Assembly: GCF_002067035.1 (NCBI RefSeq)
Contig: NZ_MVQB01000060.1
Span: forward strand, 167,499 to 208,580
Source of the DNA: Methanoregula sp. PtaB.Bin085
GTDB lineage: Archaea; Halobacteriota; Methanomicrobia; Methanomicrobiales; Methanospirillaceae
DNA length: 41,082 nt
Direction: 5' to 3'
This document shows, one piece after another, positions 8,616 to 16,433 of the stretch. The translations under genes and the position numbers were made by a program. The notes under the pieces are model-generated. The model worked only from the letters and a program-made list of their open reading frames with translations, did not search any database and was not told the origin of the DNA. Positions within the stretch are counted from its first letter, which is position 1; the number at the start of each line of letters is the position of its first letter.

Positions 8616-8881
8616 GGTGAGGGTCCGAAGAACTTGAACCAGCAGAAGAACGGATATGCGTTCTTTGACTTGTAAGAGGTTCGAATGGCCTCCTGCTCTT
8701 CTCGTCCTCAACCTCCTGTGGAAGGGTTCGGATTCATCAGAACCCCGAGGAGGAGAAGATTTACAAAGTAAAATTTTTAAAGTGTTGAGAGAATCATCGG
8801 ATCCGAAATACCGACATGAACAGTTTCAAATGCACTGAATGTAGTTAAAAAAAATGGGGGCAACTCCGCAAGCGTGTTTCC

Positions 8882-9544
8882 TTACTTCCTTGCTCCGCCA
8901 CCGGTATTATCCGAGGTCCCGGGCGCCTGGGGATTGTTGACGAGCCGGACAGCTTCATCCGCTTCCCGCACACGGCCCAAATTCCGCAGGGCAATTGCCT
9001 TATTGTACCAGACAAACGAGTTGATCGGATTAAAACCGAGAGCACGATCAAAGTAGGAGAGTGCTTCCTCATTTCTCCCAAGCTCCCGGAGGGCAATTCC
9101 TTTCGCGGTCATTGCCCGCAGGTTGTTCGGGCTGGTTTCCAGGATCCGGTCAAAACAGGCAATCGCCTCGGTATACCTGCCGAGCTCGTTGAGCGCGTAT
9201 CCCTTGTTTGCCAGTGCAAACGTATAATCGGGATCGATGGCGAGCGCCCGGTCAAAACATGCAACGGACTCAGCATACCTCCTGATCTTGCGGAGGGTAT
9301 ACCCTTTTTCATACCACACGGTCGGGAGGTTCTGGTTGATAGCAAGAGCCTTATCGTAACAGGCGATTGCATCTTCATGTCTCCCGAGATAATAAAAGAC
9401 TTCGCCCTTGTTCTCGAGTGCACTGGTATTGTTGTTATCTTTCGCAAGGATACTGTCATAGCGGGCGATCGCCTCGTTATACCTGCCCATACTTTTCAGG
9501 CGGTGTGCTTCTTCAAGAACTGCCCGGATATCCATATCGATCAT
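8882..9544 (-). CDS. Tetratricopeptide repeat (TPR) protein
   Basis: The roughly 220-residue protein consists almost wholly of about six 34-residue tetratricopeptide repeats, with the repeated pattern A-x-x-x-Y-D-x-A-L-A-I-x-P. TPRs form superhelical scaffolds for protein-protein contacts; no catalytic domain is present. The frame is open upstream to 9637, but that start would overlap the end of the upstream surface-protein gene; ATG at 9544 or 9535 is more likely. No clear ribosome binding site is visible for either. The gene follows the surface protein on the same strand and may share its transcript. Confidence 0.85.
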   Translation of the reverse strand: MIDMDIRAVLEEAHRLKSMGRYNEAIARYDSILAKDNNNTSALENKGEVFYYLGRHEDAIACYDKALAINQNLPTVWYEKGYTLRKIRRYAESVACFDRALAIDPDYTFALANKGYALNELGRYTEAIACFDRILETSPNNLRAMTAKGIALRELGRNEEALSYFDRALGFNPINSFVWYNKAIALRNLGRVREADEAVRLVNNPQAPGTSDNTGGGARK

Positions 9545-9590
9545 ACAATGATGTGCATCCGGATTGATAATACCTTCCCGGAACAGGAAG

Positions 9591-10280
9591 TCAATGACGG
9601 GTCCTGCAGAGGGCAGCAAACCCGGCACAGCAGGCAAGGACGACGATTACTGAAAAAGAACCGGTTTTTGCACGCGTTGCCGGGACCACCGTGGCCTGAA
9701 CAGGGATTGTCGTCGCTGTTGCCGACGGGAATGGGGGTACAGCCGGCGTTTCTGTGGGGGTATCAGTCGTTATCACCGGAAGGAGCGCGGGTGTCTGTTC
9801 ACCTGGTTTCTTTGTATGGACTTTTGCCGCTTCTATGGATATTTTCGGAATACCCGAATCCTTCAGGAATATCCCGAATGTCTTGTAACCCACCCCCCCA
9901 AGATGGGCCTTATCCACAGGCTTATTCGTCACATATACGGTATAGGTCCCGGGATTAATCTCGTTTGCAATCCGCGATGTTTTCCAGGTATAGGTCCATG
10001 CCTGGCTGTCATCGAGAGGGACAACCGTGAAATAACCCTGGTCCGCCCGAAGGTCAGTATTCGTCAGCGTCACTCCGTTTTCCGGCAGGCCTGGCCCGGT
10101 GAGGAAAAGGTACACTGAATCCCCTACGTATGAGTATCCATGGAGGGTGATGGTCTCGCCAAGGTAACCTTCCCGGTCAATATCCGCCGCGGTTGCGGGA
10201 GAGGCGATGATCCACAGAAGACAGATCACGATGCCGGCCTTAGACCACCAATGCTCCGGGTAAAGGTGCACGATCATCAC
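9591..10280 (-). CDS. Predicted cell-surface protein with C-terminal anchor
   Basis: This 229-residue protein has an N-terminal signal peptide (about residues 14-32, ending ATAAD). A beta-rich domain follows with the motif FLTGPGLPENG near residue 60, which I associate with surface/S-layer-like proteins of Methanomicrobiales; this is recognition by resemblance. A Pro/Thr-rich linker (about residues 164-208) and a C-terminal hydrophobic segment ending in Arg/His complete the layout of an exported, anchored protein. A TATA-like element at 10305-10317 places initiation almost at the start codon, suggesting a leaderless mRNA. The start could be either of two adjacent ATGs (10280 or 10277). Confidence 0.7.
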   Translation of the reverse strand: MMIVHLYPEHWWSKAGIVICLLWIIASPATAADIDREGYLGETITLHGYSYVGDSVYLFLTGPGLPENGVTLTNTDLRADQGYFTVVPLDDSQAWTYTWKTSRIANEINPGTYTVYVTNKPVDKAHLGGVGYKTFGIFLKDSGIPKISIEAAKVHTKKPGEQTPALLPVITTDTPTETPAVPPFPSATATTIPVQATVVPATRAKTGSFSVIVVLACCAGFAALCRTRH

Positions 10281-10650
10281 GTACTACTGAATAAACTGCG
10301 GGCAGGTTTATAGATTTGTTCGTGAGTAGATCCTCCCTTCCTGTGAGTACTGTGTGTCCATGAATCTGACACGAGGGAGTTGTAATATCCGGTTATTTCC
10401 CTGGTACCTGGAAAACGGCCGGTATTCAGGACCGTGACTGAGACCATGGCTATTGCATCAGCTGCAGGTATCGCCGGAGTTCTCTTTGGTCTCCTGCTCA
10501 CGTGATGTGCAGTCAGCGCTCCCCGATATCCCGTTTTCTCAATACTGGCTGGATATCCGGCATGTCCTGCAGGCCACGGTAATCAGGTTATTGGAACACC
10601 GGCGCGTTGGGAACGGAGACAGGGATTCCTGAGTGAAAAAGAGAAGTCTG
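10281..10650. other. Intergenic region without a recognisable gene
   Basis: Apart from the TATA-like element at 10305-10317 serving the minus-strand surface protein, I see no supportable gene. A 19-codon plus-strand frame at 10446-10505 encodes a short hydrophobic peptide; it has no ribosome binding site and is probably chance or a remnant. Confidence 0.5.
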
Positions 10651-11172
10651 TTATAATTCCAGAGGCTGGAATCCGTTCTTTAATACCTTACCGAACTGAA
10701 GCCGGATCTTGGGATCCAAGGCACAGACCGGGCATTTGTAATCATCGGGGAGATCTTCGAATTTCGTGCCGGGTTTTATACCGCGGTGAGGTTCCCCGCG
10801 CTTTTCATCGTAGATGTAATTACACATCGAACAGATGTACCGGGTTGCCCGCCATTCCTCGAATCCCCATTTGCCAATCCTGCCCTTCCCCTGCTGCCCG
10901 CACACCGGGCAGACATAGGTGTCCGGAAGATCCTCAAACGCCGTACCGGCAGGGATGCCATTGTGGGGTTCGCCCCGTAATGGCGAATAGATATAGCCAC
11001 AGAGACGGCACCGGAAGCGGGCCATATCTTTTGACTTCCTTTGCACCGCTTTTTTTGCTGCCGGTTTTTTTGTCGAAGTGCCTTTTCTGGCCGCGACTGT
11101 TTTTTTTACCGTGACCGGTCGGGAGATCTTCTTTGCTGCCGGCTTCTTCGTCTTTGGAACCGCTTTAGCCAT
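10651..11172 (-). CDS. Double rubredoxin with basic Lys/Ala/Pro N-terminal tail
   Basis: Rubredoxins are small one-electron carriers with one iron held by four Cys. This 173-residue protein has two complete rubredoxin domains: Cys55/Cys58 with Cys88/Cys91, and Cys114/Cys117 with Cys147/Cys150, each with the G-x-P-x-G-T-x-F-E-D-L-P block between the Cys pairs. The first 50 residues are a disordered, strongly basic tail with repeated KKPAAKK, reminiscent of histone H1 tails. AGGTGAAGG precedes the ATG, and a TATA-like element lies at 11241-11255. In methanogens rubredoxin typically serves oxidative-stress enzymes; no partner gene is adjacent here. The tail may bind nucleic acid or another acidic partner (inference). 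Confidence 0.92.
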   Translation of the reverse strand: MAKAVPKTKKPAAKKISRPVTVKKTVAARKGTSTKKPAAKKAVQRKSKDMARFRCRLCGYIYSPLRGEPHNGIPAGTAFEDLPDTYVCPVCGQQGKGRIGKWGFEEWRATRYICSMCNYIYDEKRGEPHRGIKPGTKFEDLPDDYKCPVCALDPKIRLQFGKVLKNGFQPLEL

Positions 11173-11240
11173 GAACCTTCACCTGAGGGGTTTCCCTGGT
11201 TGATCAGGCAAACCTCGTTACTGGATGATTGACGGCGCTG

Positions 11241-11255
11241 TTCATATACATTATG
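11241..11255 (-). promoter_or_regulatory. TATA-like element of the double rubredoxin gene
   Basis: On the minus strand the element reads TTCATAATGTATATG. Initiation about 25 bases downstream would give a leader of about 45 nt. The opposite-strand permease has its own candidate at about 11323-11333 (ACTTAAAAG). Confidence 0.4.
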
Positions 11256-11395
11256 AATGATGCAACGGCAGCGGGGAATCCCCGTTTCCAAATACCATCC
11301 TTAATACCTGAAGAGGGCAACACAGACTTAAAAGCCAATCCCCAGAATTTCATACGGTTCCGGGACATCAGGCAGGAGATTCGGAGGATGTACAG

Positions 11396-12556
11396 ATGGA
11401 AAAAAGCCGGTCGTACAGGAGATCGCTCGGCCTGATTGAGCTGGTCAGTCTCGGGGTAGGCGGGACAGTCGGTTCCGGCATATTCGTGGTTCCCGGGATC
11501 GCGGCACAGATGACCGGGCCCTTCTCCCTGCTGGCGTGGGTGATCGTGGCTCTCTCGGCATCGTGTGTCCTTCTCTCACTCGCTTCGATATCCTACCACT
11601 TCACCGCATCGAGCGGTTTTTATTCCCTCTTCGAGTCTGTCTTCGGTGTGCGTATCGCGGCCCCGCTGATGGTCATCTACTGCGTTTCCTCAATCCTCGG
11701 GATTGCCACCATTGCGGCGGGAATCGGGCAATATGTGTCGTTCTTTTCCGTCCCGTCAATCCTGCTTGTCGAGATCGCGATCCTCGCGTTCTTTCTCTGC
11801 CTGAACTGTATCGGCATCGCACTCTCCGGTATCACAGAGAATTTTTTAACCCTGCTCAAGATCGTCCCGCTTGTTATCATCGCGATCGTACTCCTGCCGT
11901 TTGTCCGGCCGGAGAACCTGGTTCCCGCAGCGCCACTGACAATGAACGGGCTGCTGGCAACGGTAATCATCGTGTACTGGCCTTTCACCGGTTTCGAGAT
12001 CTGTGCCATTCCCGTGGAGGAGACAAAGGACCCGGCATTGATCCGGCGGTCGCTTCTGCTGGTGATGCTGGTCGTGGTTACTCTCTATCTTGTCCTGAAC
12101 ACAGCGCTTATCGGCAGCGTCGGTTCTGCGGTTCTCAGCAGTTCCCCCGCCCCCGTAGCGGCGGCTGCCGGGGCAGTCTTTCCGCACGCCGGTGAGATCG
12201 TTGCCTTCATTGGGATCATCGCCATGCTCTCAGCCCTGAACGCTTACATCATTGCAACGTCCCGGATTCTCCATTCCCTGGGGGAGCGGTTCTCTGTACA
12301 GGGGATCCGGCACCTGAGCCGTCAGGGTACTCCGGTAGCGACGCTGACAATGGCGTGTGGGGCGGGTATGCTCCTCCTGCTTATCTCCAACCGCTTCGAC
12401 ACGCTTGCTTCACTATCCGTCGTGACAACGCTTGTCCCGTACATCTTCTTCTGCCTCGCGGCCTGGATTCTCCTCCCGGCACCGCGATCCCGGCTGGTTG
12501 CGGCCGCCGGCATATTTTCAACGGCTGCAATCCTGATCCTGTATATGTTCATGTAG
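11396..12556 (+). CDS. APC-family amino acid permease
   Basis: This is a 386-residue permease with about eleven membrane helices. The first helix holds the family motif GVGGTVGSGIFVVPG (residues 20-34), where the unwound glycine segment contacts the amino acid. A GFEICAIPVEETKDP segment near residue 200 fits the loop after helix 6 of APC proteins. Length is slightly below the roughly 420-450 usual for the family, so the last helix may be missing. GGAGG lies 8 bases before the ATG. It stands 69 bp before the MarC-family gene, same strand, possibly co-transcribed. Confidence 0.88.
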   Translation: MEKSRSYRRSLGLIELVSLGVGGTVGSGIFVVPGIAAQMTGPFSLLAWVIVALSASCVLLSLASISYHFTASSGFYSLFESVFGVRIAAPLMVIYCVSSILGIATIAAGIGQYVSFFSVPSILLVEIAILAFFLCLNCIGIALSGITENFLTLLKIVPLVIIAIVLLPFVRPENLVPAAPLTMNGLLATVIIVYWPFTGFEICAIPVEETKDPALIRRSLLLVMLVVVTLYLVLNTALIGSVGSAVLSSSPAPVAAAAGAVFPHAGEIVAFIGIIAMLSALNAYIIATSRILHSLGERFSVQGIRHLSRQGTPVATLTMACGAGMLLLLISNRFDTLASLSVVTTLVPYIFFCLAAWILLPAPRSRLVAAAGIFSTAAILILYMFM

Positions 12557-12624
12557 CAGAGTACCATAACCGGCCTCACCCTGCCATTTTATCCGCAGAA
12601 ACCACCTATCTTCTCAATCAGACC

Positions 12625-13224
12625 ATGCAGGACATACTTCCCGGTATCCTCTATTGTTTCGCGGCGCTTTTCATTATCCTCGACCCGCTTCTATCCGTCC
12701 CGATCTTTTCCACAATGACCCGTGGGCAGACTCCCGCGGAGATCCACCGCCAGGCTTTCATCGCGGTTGCGGTAGCCGGAGGCCTGATGTACCTGTTCCT
12801 GGTCTTCAACACAACGATATTCTCAATCCTCGGCCTCACCCTGCCGGCCTTCCAGATCGCCGGCGGGATGATCCTCTTTCTTCTCGGCCTGCAGGAAGCC
12901 CTTGGAATCGAGCTCGGGCGTACCAAGGGGCATGCTGCAGCTTCGGCAGCTGGTGTCGTCATCGGCACGCCGATCCTGTGCGGACCCGGTACCATTACAA
13001 CCGTCATGCTGCTGTCAAAGGATTACGGGATGCTGATCACGTTCTCCGCGATCACCCTCTCGCTCCTCGCCACCTGGCTGATTCTGTATTATGCACAGAC
13101 AATCCAGCGGATCCTCGGTGACGTTGTCACGGATATTATGGGAAAGGTCCTGGGAATGTTGGTCGCCGCTATCGCGGTCAAGATCATCGCATCAGGGATC
13201 CTGGCTTATATCGCGACAATCTGA
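12625..13224 (+). CDS. MarC-family integral membrane protein
   Basis: The 199-residue protein has six hydrophobic helices and the MarC hallmarks: FIILDPLLSVPIF near residues 14-26, a GLQEALGIELGR segment near 90 and IGTPILCGPGTITT near 112. MarC proteins are integral membrane proteins of unresolved function, once linked to multiple antibiotic resistance (a link later questioned). The frame is open further upstream, but ATG 12625 gives the normal family length and begins exactly at the conserved start. It converges on the DUF2156 gene. Confidence 0.88.
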   Translation: MQDILPGILYCFAALFIILDPLLSVPIFSTMTRGQTPAEIHRQAFIAVAVAGGLMYLFLVFNTTIFSILGLTLPAFQIAGGMILFLLGLQEALGIELGRTKGHAAASAAGVVIGTPILCGPGTITTVMLLSKDYGMLITFSAITLSLLATWLILYYAQTIQRILGDVVTDIMGKVLGMLVAAIAVKIIASGILAYIATI

Positions 13225-13273
13225 CCGGCTGTCCAACCGCCCGGAACGAGTCGTCCTTGCGGTAAAGATGCGA

Positions 13274-14170
13274 TCACGAATCGCACTTCAGCGAGTGTAC
13301 CTCGACCATATGATGGGGGTGAAGCCGCTCTTTTGCTTCACGGAGTCCGGGAACGCCTAGATCGCTTTCGCGGTTGATGAACATAAAATCCTTCACAAGA
13401 AGCGCGGCCGTCTCCTGGTTGATGGCCTTATAGATGCCTTCGCAGTCCGGGAGACCCTTTTCGAAATGCACGAGAGCGGTATCTGCGGTTTGTCTCTCAA
13501 AGAGCGAGATGGCACCAATTTTGGAAAAAACACGGATCGCAATCCCCTGTAAAGGAAGCTCGTCGAAATGGTCGATGGCGAAAAAAACGGCCTCTTTCTC
13601 GTGAGCTAGAACCGGGTCGCCCCCCTCGCATCCCTTCCACTCGCACCACTCGATCAGGAACCGTTTCACCTCAGCCCAGTTCTCTTTTGAGATCGGTTCC
13701 GTGACGCTCGTGCAGTTTTTGCGGAATTTGTTGACCTGTCGCCGGATAGTCAGGTAGTTTTTCCCGGGAAGTTCTGCAAGGTCGCTTGCGCGGTACACGT
13801 ACTCGAAATGGTTGCGGTCGGGGACGAGGTTCAGTGCCGGGCAGACCTCTTTCATCCAGTGGGCAGTCCCGGTATCGATCAGGCCGATTGGTTCGTTTTC
13901 GCCGACATCAGAGGCAAAGCGGATCAGAGAACGCAAAAGCGCAGGATTGCGGGGGCCGATGGGGGGACGGAACTGCGTCACGTTGCCGATAGTGCTCGCG
14001 ATGATGACGTTCTTTTCCACATGGGCAAACGTATAATGGGCAAAATGGTTCCAGCAGACCATGTTCGCAAAGGAGTTATCGGAGTGGCTCTGGGAGTACA
14101 CTGCGTAGTGCCGCTCAAAGAATTCCCGGTCTGCGAGGGTCACTGGCCTGAAATCATCCTGCGAGAGCAT
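13274..14170 (-). CDS. DUF2156-family protein (GNAT-fold, phosphatidylglycerol lysyltransferase-like)
   Basis: The 298-residue soluble protein matches the DUF2156 family, which shares the duplicated GNAT fold of the C-terminal domain of lysyl-phosphatidylglycerol synthase and FemX-type transferases. Recognisable parts are the N-terminal SDNSFANMVCW block (residues 32-42), the RRQVNKF-KNC region near 144-154 and the C-terminal INRESDLGVPGLREAK block (about 268-283). No membrane domain is attached, so lipid lysylation is not implied. Its ATG overlaps the stop of the upstream GNAT gene (TGATG), indicating translational coupling. The substrate is unknown. Confidence 0.85.
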   Translation of the reverse strand: MLSQDDFRPVTLADREFFERHYAVYSQSHSDNSFANMVCWNHFAHYTFAHVEKNVIIASTIGNVTQFRPPIGPRNPALLRSLIRFASDVGENEPIGLIDTGTAHWMKEVCPALNLVPDRNHFEYVYRASDLAELPGKNYLTIRRQVNKFRKNCTSVTEPISKENWAEVKRFLIEWCEWKGCEGGDPVLAHEKEAVFFAIDHFDELPLQGIAIRVFSKIGAISLFERQTADTALVHFEKGLPDCEGIYKAINQETAALLVKDFMFINRESDLGVPGLREAKERLHPHHMVEVHSLKCDS

Positions 14171-14592
14171 CAGTGCTCACCCCGGTATATGAGCGGGATA
14201 TGCCGTTCCATGAGACGGAATCCGATCGGCAGGTAGAACTTTTCGGTTCCTGGCTCAGCTATCAGGGCGATCCAGGTGATACCTGCCTGCAGGCAGTGGC
14301 CGATGAGGATGGAAACGATATCCCTGCCAATACCGCTTTTCCGGTACTCCGGCAGAACCACGACATCCTGAATGTATGCATCCGAGATTCCATCTGAGAT
14401 GATGCGACCCATACCGACCGCACGACCGGTCGCGATATCTGCTGCAACCGCAAAAGCAAAACTGCCCCGGATAAGATGTGGGAGATCCTCAGCCCGATGC
14501 TCCACCTTCCACCATCCCCCGACTTTATAAAGGGCAGCTATCTCATCGCTATCCCATGATGTAACAATTGTTACAGAAATACCTTCTGCCAC
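14170..14592 (-). CDS. GNAT-family N-acetyltransferase
   Basis: The 140-residue protein is a single GNAT domain. Motif A is clear: DVVVLPEYRKSGIGRDIV at about residues 76-93, containing the R-x-x-G-x-G acetyl-CoA pyrophosphate loop. It is followed by helix alpha-3 and a C-terminal YLPIGFR block typical of the family. The acceptor is not predictable. A palindromic TATA-like CGTTTAAACG at 14612-14622 would start transcription close to the ATG (near-leaderless). It is translationally coupled to the DUF2156 gene downstream. Confidence 0.88.
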   Translation of the reverse strand: MAEGISVTIVTSWDSDEIAALYKVGGWWKVEHRAEDLPHLIRGSFAFAVAADIATGRAVGMGRIISDGISDAYIQDVVVLPEYRKSGIGRDIVSILIGHCLQAGITWIALIAEPGTEKFYLPIGFRLMERHIPLIYRGEH

Positions 14593-14690
14593 AAGAAAAC
14601 ATGCCCCTGAAACCGTTTAAACGATTCCGTTGTTACAGCCAATCAGGAAGATGATGAACATAAACGGGTACTGGAACAGCATCAAAACAC

Positions 14691-15233
14691 TCAGGATTGT
14701 TCAGGCCGCGCAAGCCGGGAGATCGCTGTATCGACAATCGCGCCTAATCCCTCGACATCCCAGTGTTCAGAGTTAAGTATCAGGTGATAGATTGAGAGAT
14801 CCCCGATATCGATAGAATAGTAGGAGAGGTATCTGCCGGCTTCGCACTTCTCGCGTTCGAGCGTGAGCTGCTTTGCAGTTGCCTCATCGGCAGTCTGGTC
14901 CCGGAACGCGATGCGCTTGATCCGGCAGCCGATGGGAGCGTACAGCCAGATCTTCAGATCAGCATCCTCTACCATCCAGCCGGACAGCCTGCCTTCAACG
15001 ATGATATTGTCACGCTGCGAGGCGATCTCCTTCTGGCGCGCGTCGATCATCTTGTCATAGGCAGGATCTTCCTCTGCAAGCCGGCCGAATGCGGCCAGCT
15101 CCATGTTGTGCTCCTTTGCGAGCTGGCGGAAAACCTCTCCCGCGGAGATCATCTCAAAACCGTGGCGCTGTGCAAGATATCGGGAGAGCGAGGTTGTCCC
15201 GCTGCCGGGGAGCCCGCTCACCGTTACCCGCAT
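14691..15233 (-). CDS. cmk: Cytidylate kinase, archaeal type
   Basis: Cytidylate kinase phosphorylates CMP and dCMP with ATP. The 180-residue protein starts with the P-loop GLPGSGTTSLSR (residues 7-18); a DNIIVEGRLSGWM segment at about residues 74-86 belongs to the NMP-binding part, and the Arg-rich lid lies around residues 104-118. It is at the normal place for archaea, the distal end of the spc ribosomal operon. Its start overlaps the stop of the DUF106 gene by one base. The ribosomal genes L34e and L14e that flank cmk in some archaea are not here. Confidence 0.93.
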   Translation of the reverse strand: MRVTVSGLPGSGTTSLSRYLAQRHGFEMISAGEVFRQLAKEHNMELAAFGRLAEEDPAYDKMIDARQKEIASQRDNIIVEGRLSGWMVEDADLKIWLYAPIGCRIKRIAFRDQTADEATAKQLTLEREKCEAGRYLSYYSIDIGDLSIYHLILNSEHWDVEGLGAIVDTAISRLARPEQS

Positions 15234-15841
15234 CAGATACCCCCGATGTTCAGGGCTTTACGGATTACCTGGCTCACCGTGATCGAACAAAGCATGTACC
15301 AGAGGATCCACGCCGGCAGGATCCAGATAGAATCGTTAAGTCCATGCAGGCCCCAGTACGGAAACGTGATGGTTGTTGATGCCTGCGAGAGCCGGAACCA
15401 GAGCCAGAAGAAGATCGGGACTGATATGATCAGGATATAGATCATCGGCTGCATCTGCTGCTGGGAGAGCTCGAGCTGTTCCCGCATGACACGATCCCGC
15501 TTGGCCTCCAGTTTCTTAATCCGTTTCTCGTCCTGTGAAAGCGTGGCCTCCCGGTACTCGGTCTGGAACTCCCTCATCTTCTCCTGCGATTCGGTCATCT
15601 TCTCATAATCGATCGTGTATTTCTGTATGATCGAAGAATAGAGGCCCGTGAACGCAGAGAGGATAACGATAAGGATATAAAACGGTATCCTGAATGTCGT
15701 GATAAGCGGTGCGAAGATGGCATCCATGCCCTGGCCGATGCCGTCCCGCAGCCAGGGAACGGTATACGCCCACATCATAAGGAACATGAACGCGATCGTA
15801 AACCAGATACTGTACTCGTTCCAGACCTTCTTGAAATTCAT
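15233..15841 (-). CDS. DUF106 membrane protein, Oxa1/YidC-EMC3-like insertase
   Basis: The 202-residue protein has an N-terminal membrane helix, a second helix at about residues 45-65, a long charged coiled-coil segment (about 75-125) and two more hydrophobic segments near the C-terminus. This is the layout of archaeal DUF106 proteins, which belong to the Oxa1 superfamily with YidC, EMC3, Get1 and TMCO1 and are thought to insert membrane proteins. ATG 15841 is chosen because AGGTGA stands just upstream and the frame then does not overlap adkA. Placement two genes downstream of secY agrees with a role at the translocon. Confidence 0.88.
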   Translation of the reverse strand: MNFKKVWNEYSIWFTIAFMFLMMWAYTVPWLRDGIGQGMDAIFAPLITTFRIPFYILIVILSAFTGLYSSIIQKYTIDYEKMTESQEKMREFQTEYREATLSQDEKRIKKLEAKRDRVMREQLELSQQQMQPMIYILIISVPIFFWLWFRLSQASTTITFPYWGLHGLNDSIWILPAWILWYMLCSITVSQVIRKALNIGGI

Positions 15842-15845
15842 CCGT

Positions 15846-16421
15846 TCACCTGAGAACGTCGGCAAGATCCTGCCCTGCACGATCGAGCAGGAAATCCGCG
15901 TTCGTAACTATCTTAATGGTACATCCCGTGAGCATTGCATAGGCAGCAGCAATGGAGCGGTTGAACTGCTGGTGCTCGGCGATTGCCTTTGCCCCTTCCT
16001 TGTCGCGTGATCGGGACTCATCCGTCATGCGCCGCATGAGAATCTGGTCATCATCGGTTTCAACGAGGACAATGATATCAGGCATGATCTCCCTGAGAAC
16101 CCATTCGGGCAGCCCGGCCATATACCCTTTCGGGGTCTTGACCGACGCATGGGTATCGATCAGGACATTTCCCTTGATCCTTGCAATTGCCTGTCCGGCA
16201 CGCTGCTGCAGTTTCTTCTGCACCGCGCGGTCGAGAGAGCGCATCTGGTCACGGTCCGTGACGATATTCTCCTGAACGGCAATATCGAACATGAAAGTGC
16301 CGAAGTTGATCGACTGGTATTCGATACCCTCTTCCTTGAGTTTTTTAAGTGCCTCGTTGACAACTGTCGTCTTTCCGACACCCGGCACACCGGTGATAAT
16401 GACCTTTTTTCCCATCAGCAT
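15846..16421 (-). CDS. adkA: Adenylate kinase, archaeal AdkA type
   Basis: The 191-residue protein catalyses ATP + AMP = 2 ADP. The P-loop is GVPGVGKTTVV (residues 8-18). The sequence follows the archaeal trimeric AdkA family and not the bacterial lid-bearing type: an internal DTHASVKTPKGYMAGLP segment near residue 89 and an RRMTDESRSRD segment near 130 are recognisable. It stands between secY and the DUF106 gene in the spc operon, as in other euryarchaea. Confidence 0.94.
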   Translation of the reverse strand: MLMGKKVIITGVPGVGKTTVVNEALKKLKEEGIEYQSINFGTFMFDIAVQENIVTDRDQMRSLDRAVQKKLQQRAGQAIARIKGNVLIDTHASVKTPKGYMAGLPEWVLREIMPDIIVLVETDDDQILMRRMTDESRSRDKEGAKAIAEHQQFNRSIAAAYAMLTGCTIKIVTNADFLLDRAGQDLADVLR

Positions 16422-16433
16422 CCTTCCAGTGAC

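Noticed and set aside
7548-8711. A 387-codon open frame on the minus strand opposite mtrH
   Set aside because: It is the shadow of a highly expressed gene with strong codon bias. The predicted protein is rich in Cys, His and Arg without domain features, while mtrH on the plus strand is certain.
8807-8845. Very short Cys-containing frame (ATGAACAGTTTC...) after the mtr operon
   Set aside because: Nine codons with no ribosome binding site; nothing supports translation.
10446-10505. A 19-codon hydrophobic plus-strand peptide
   Set aside because: It has no ribosome binding site or neighbour that would need it, and the length is compatible with chance.
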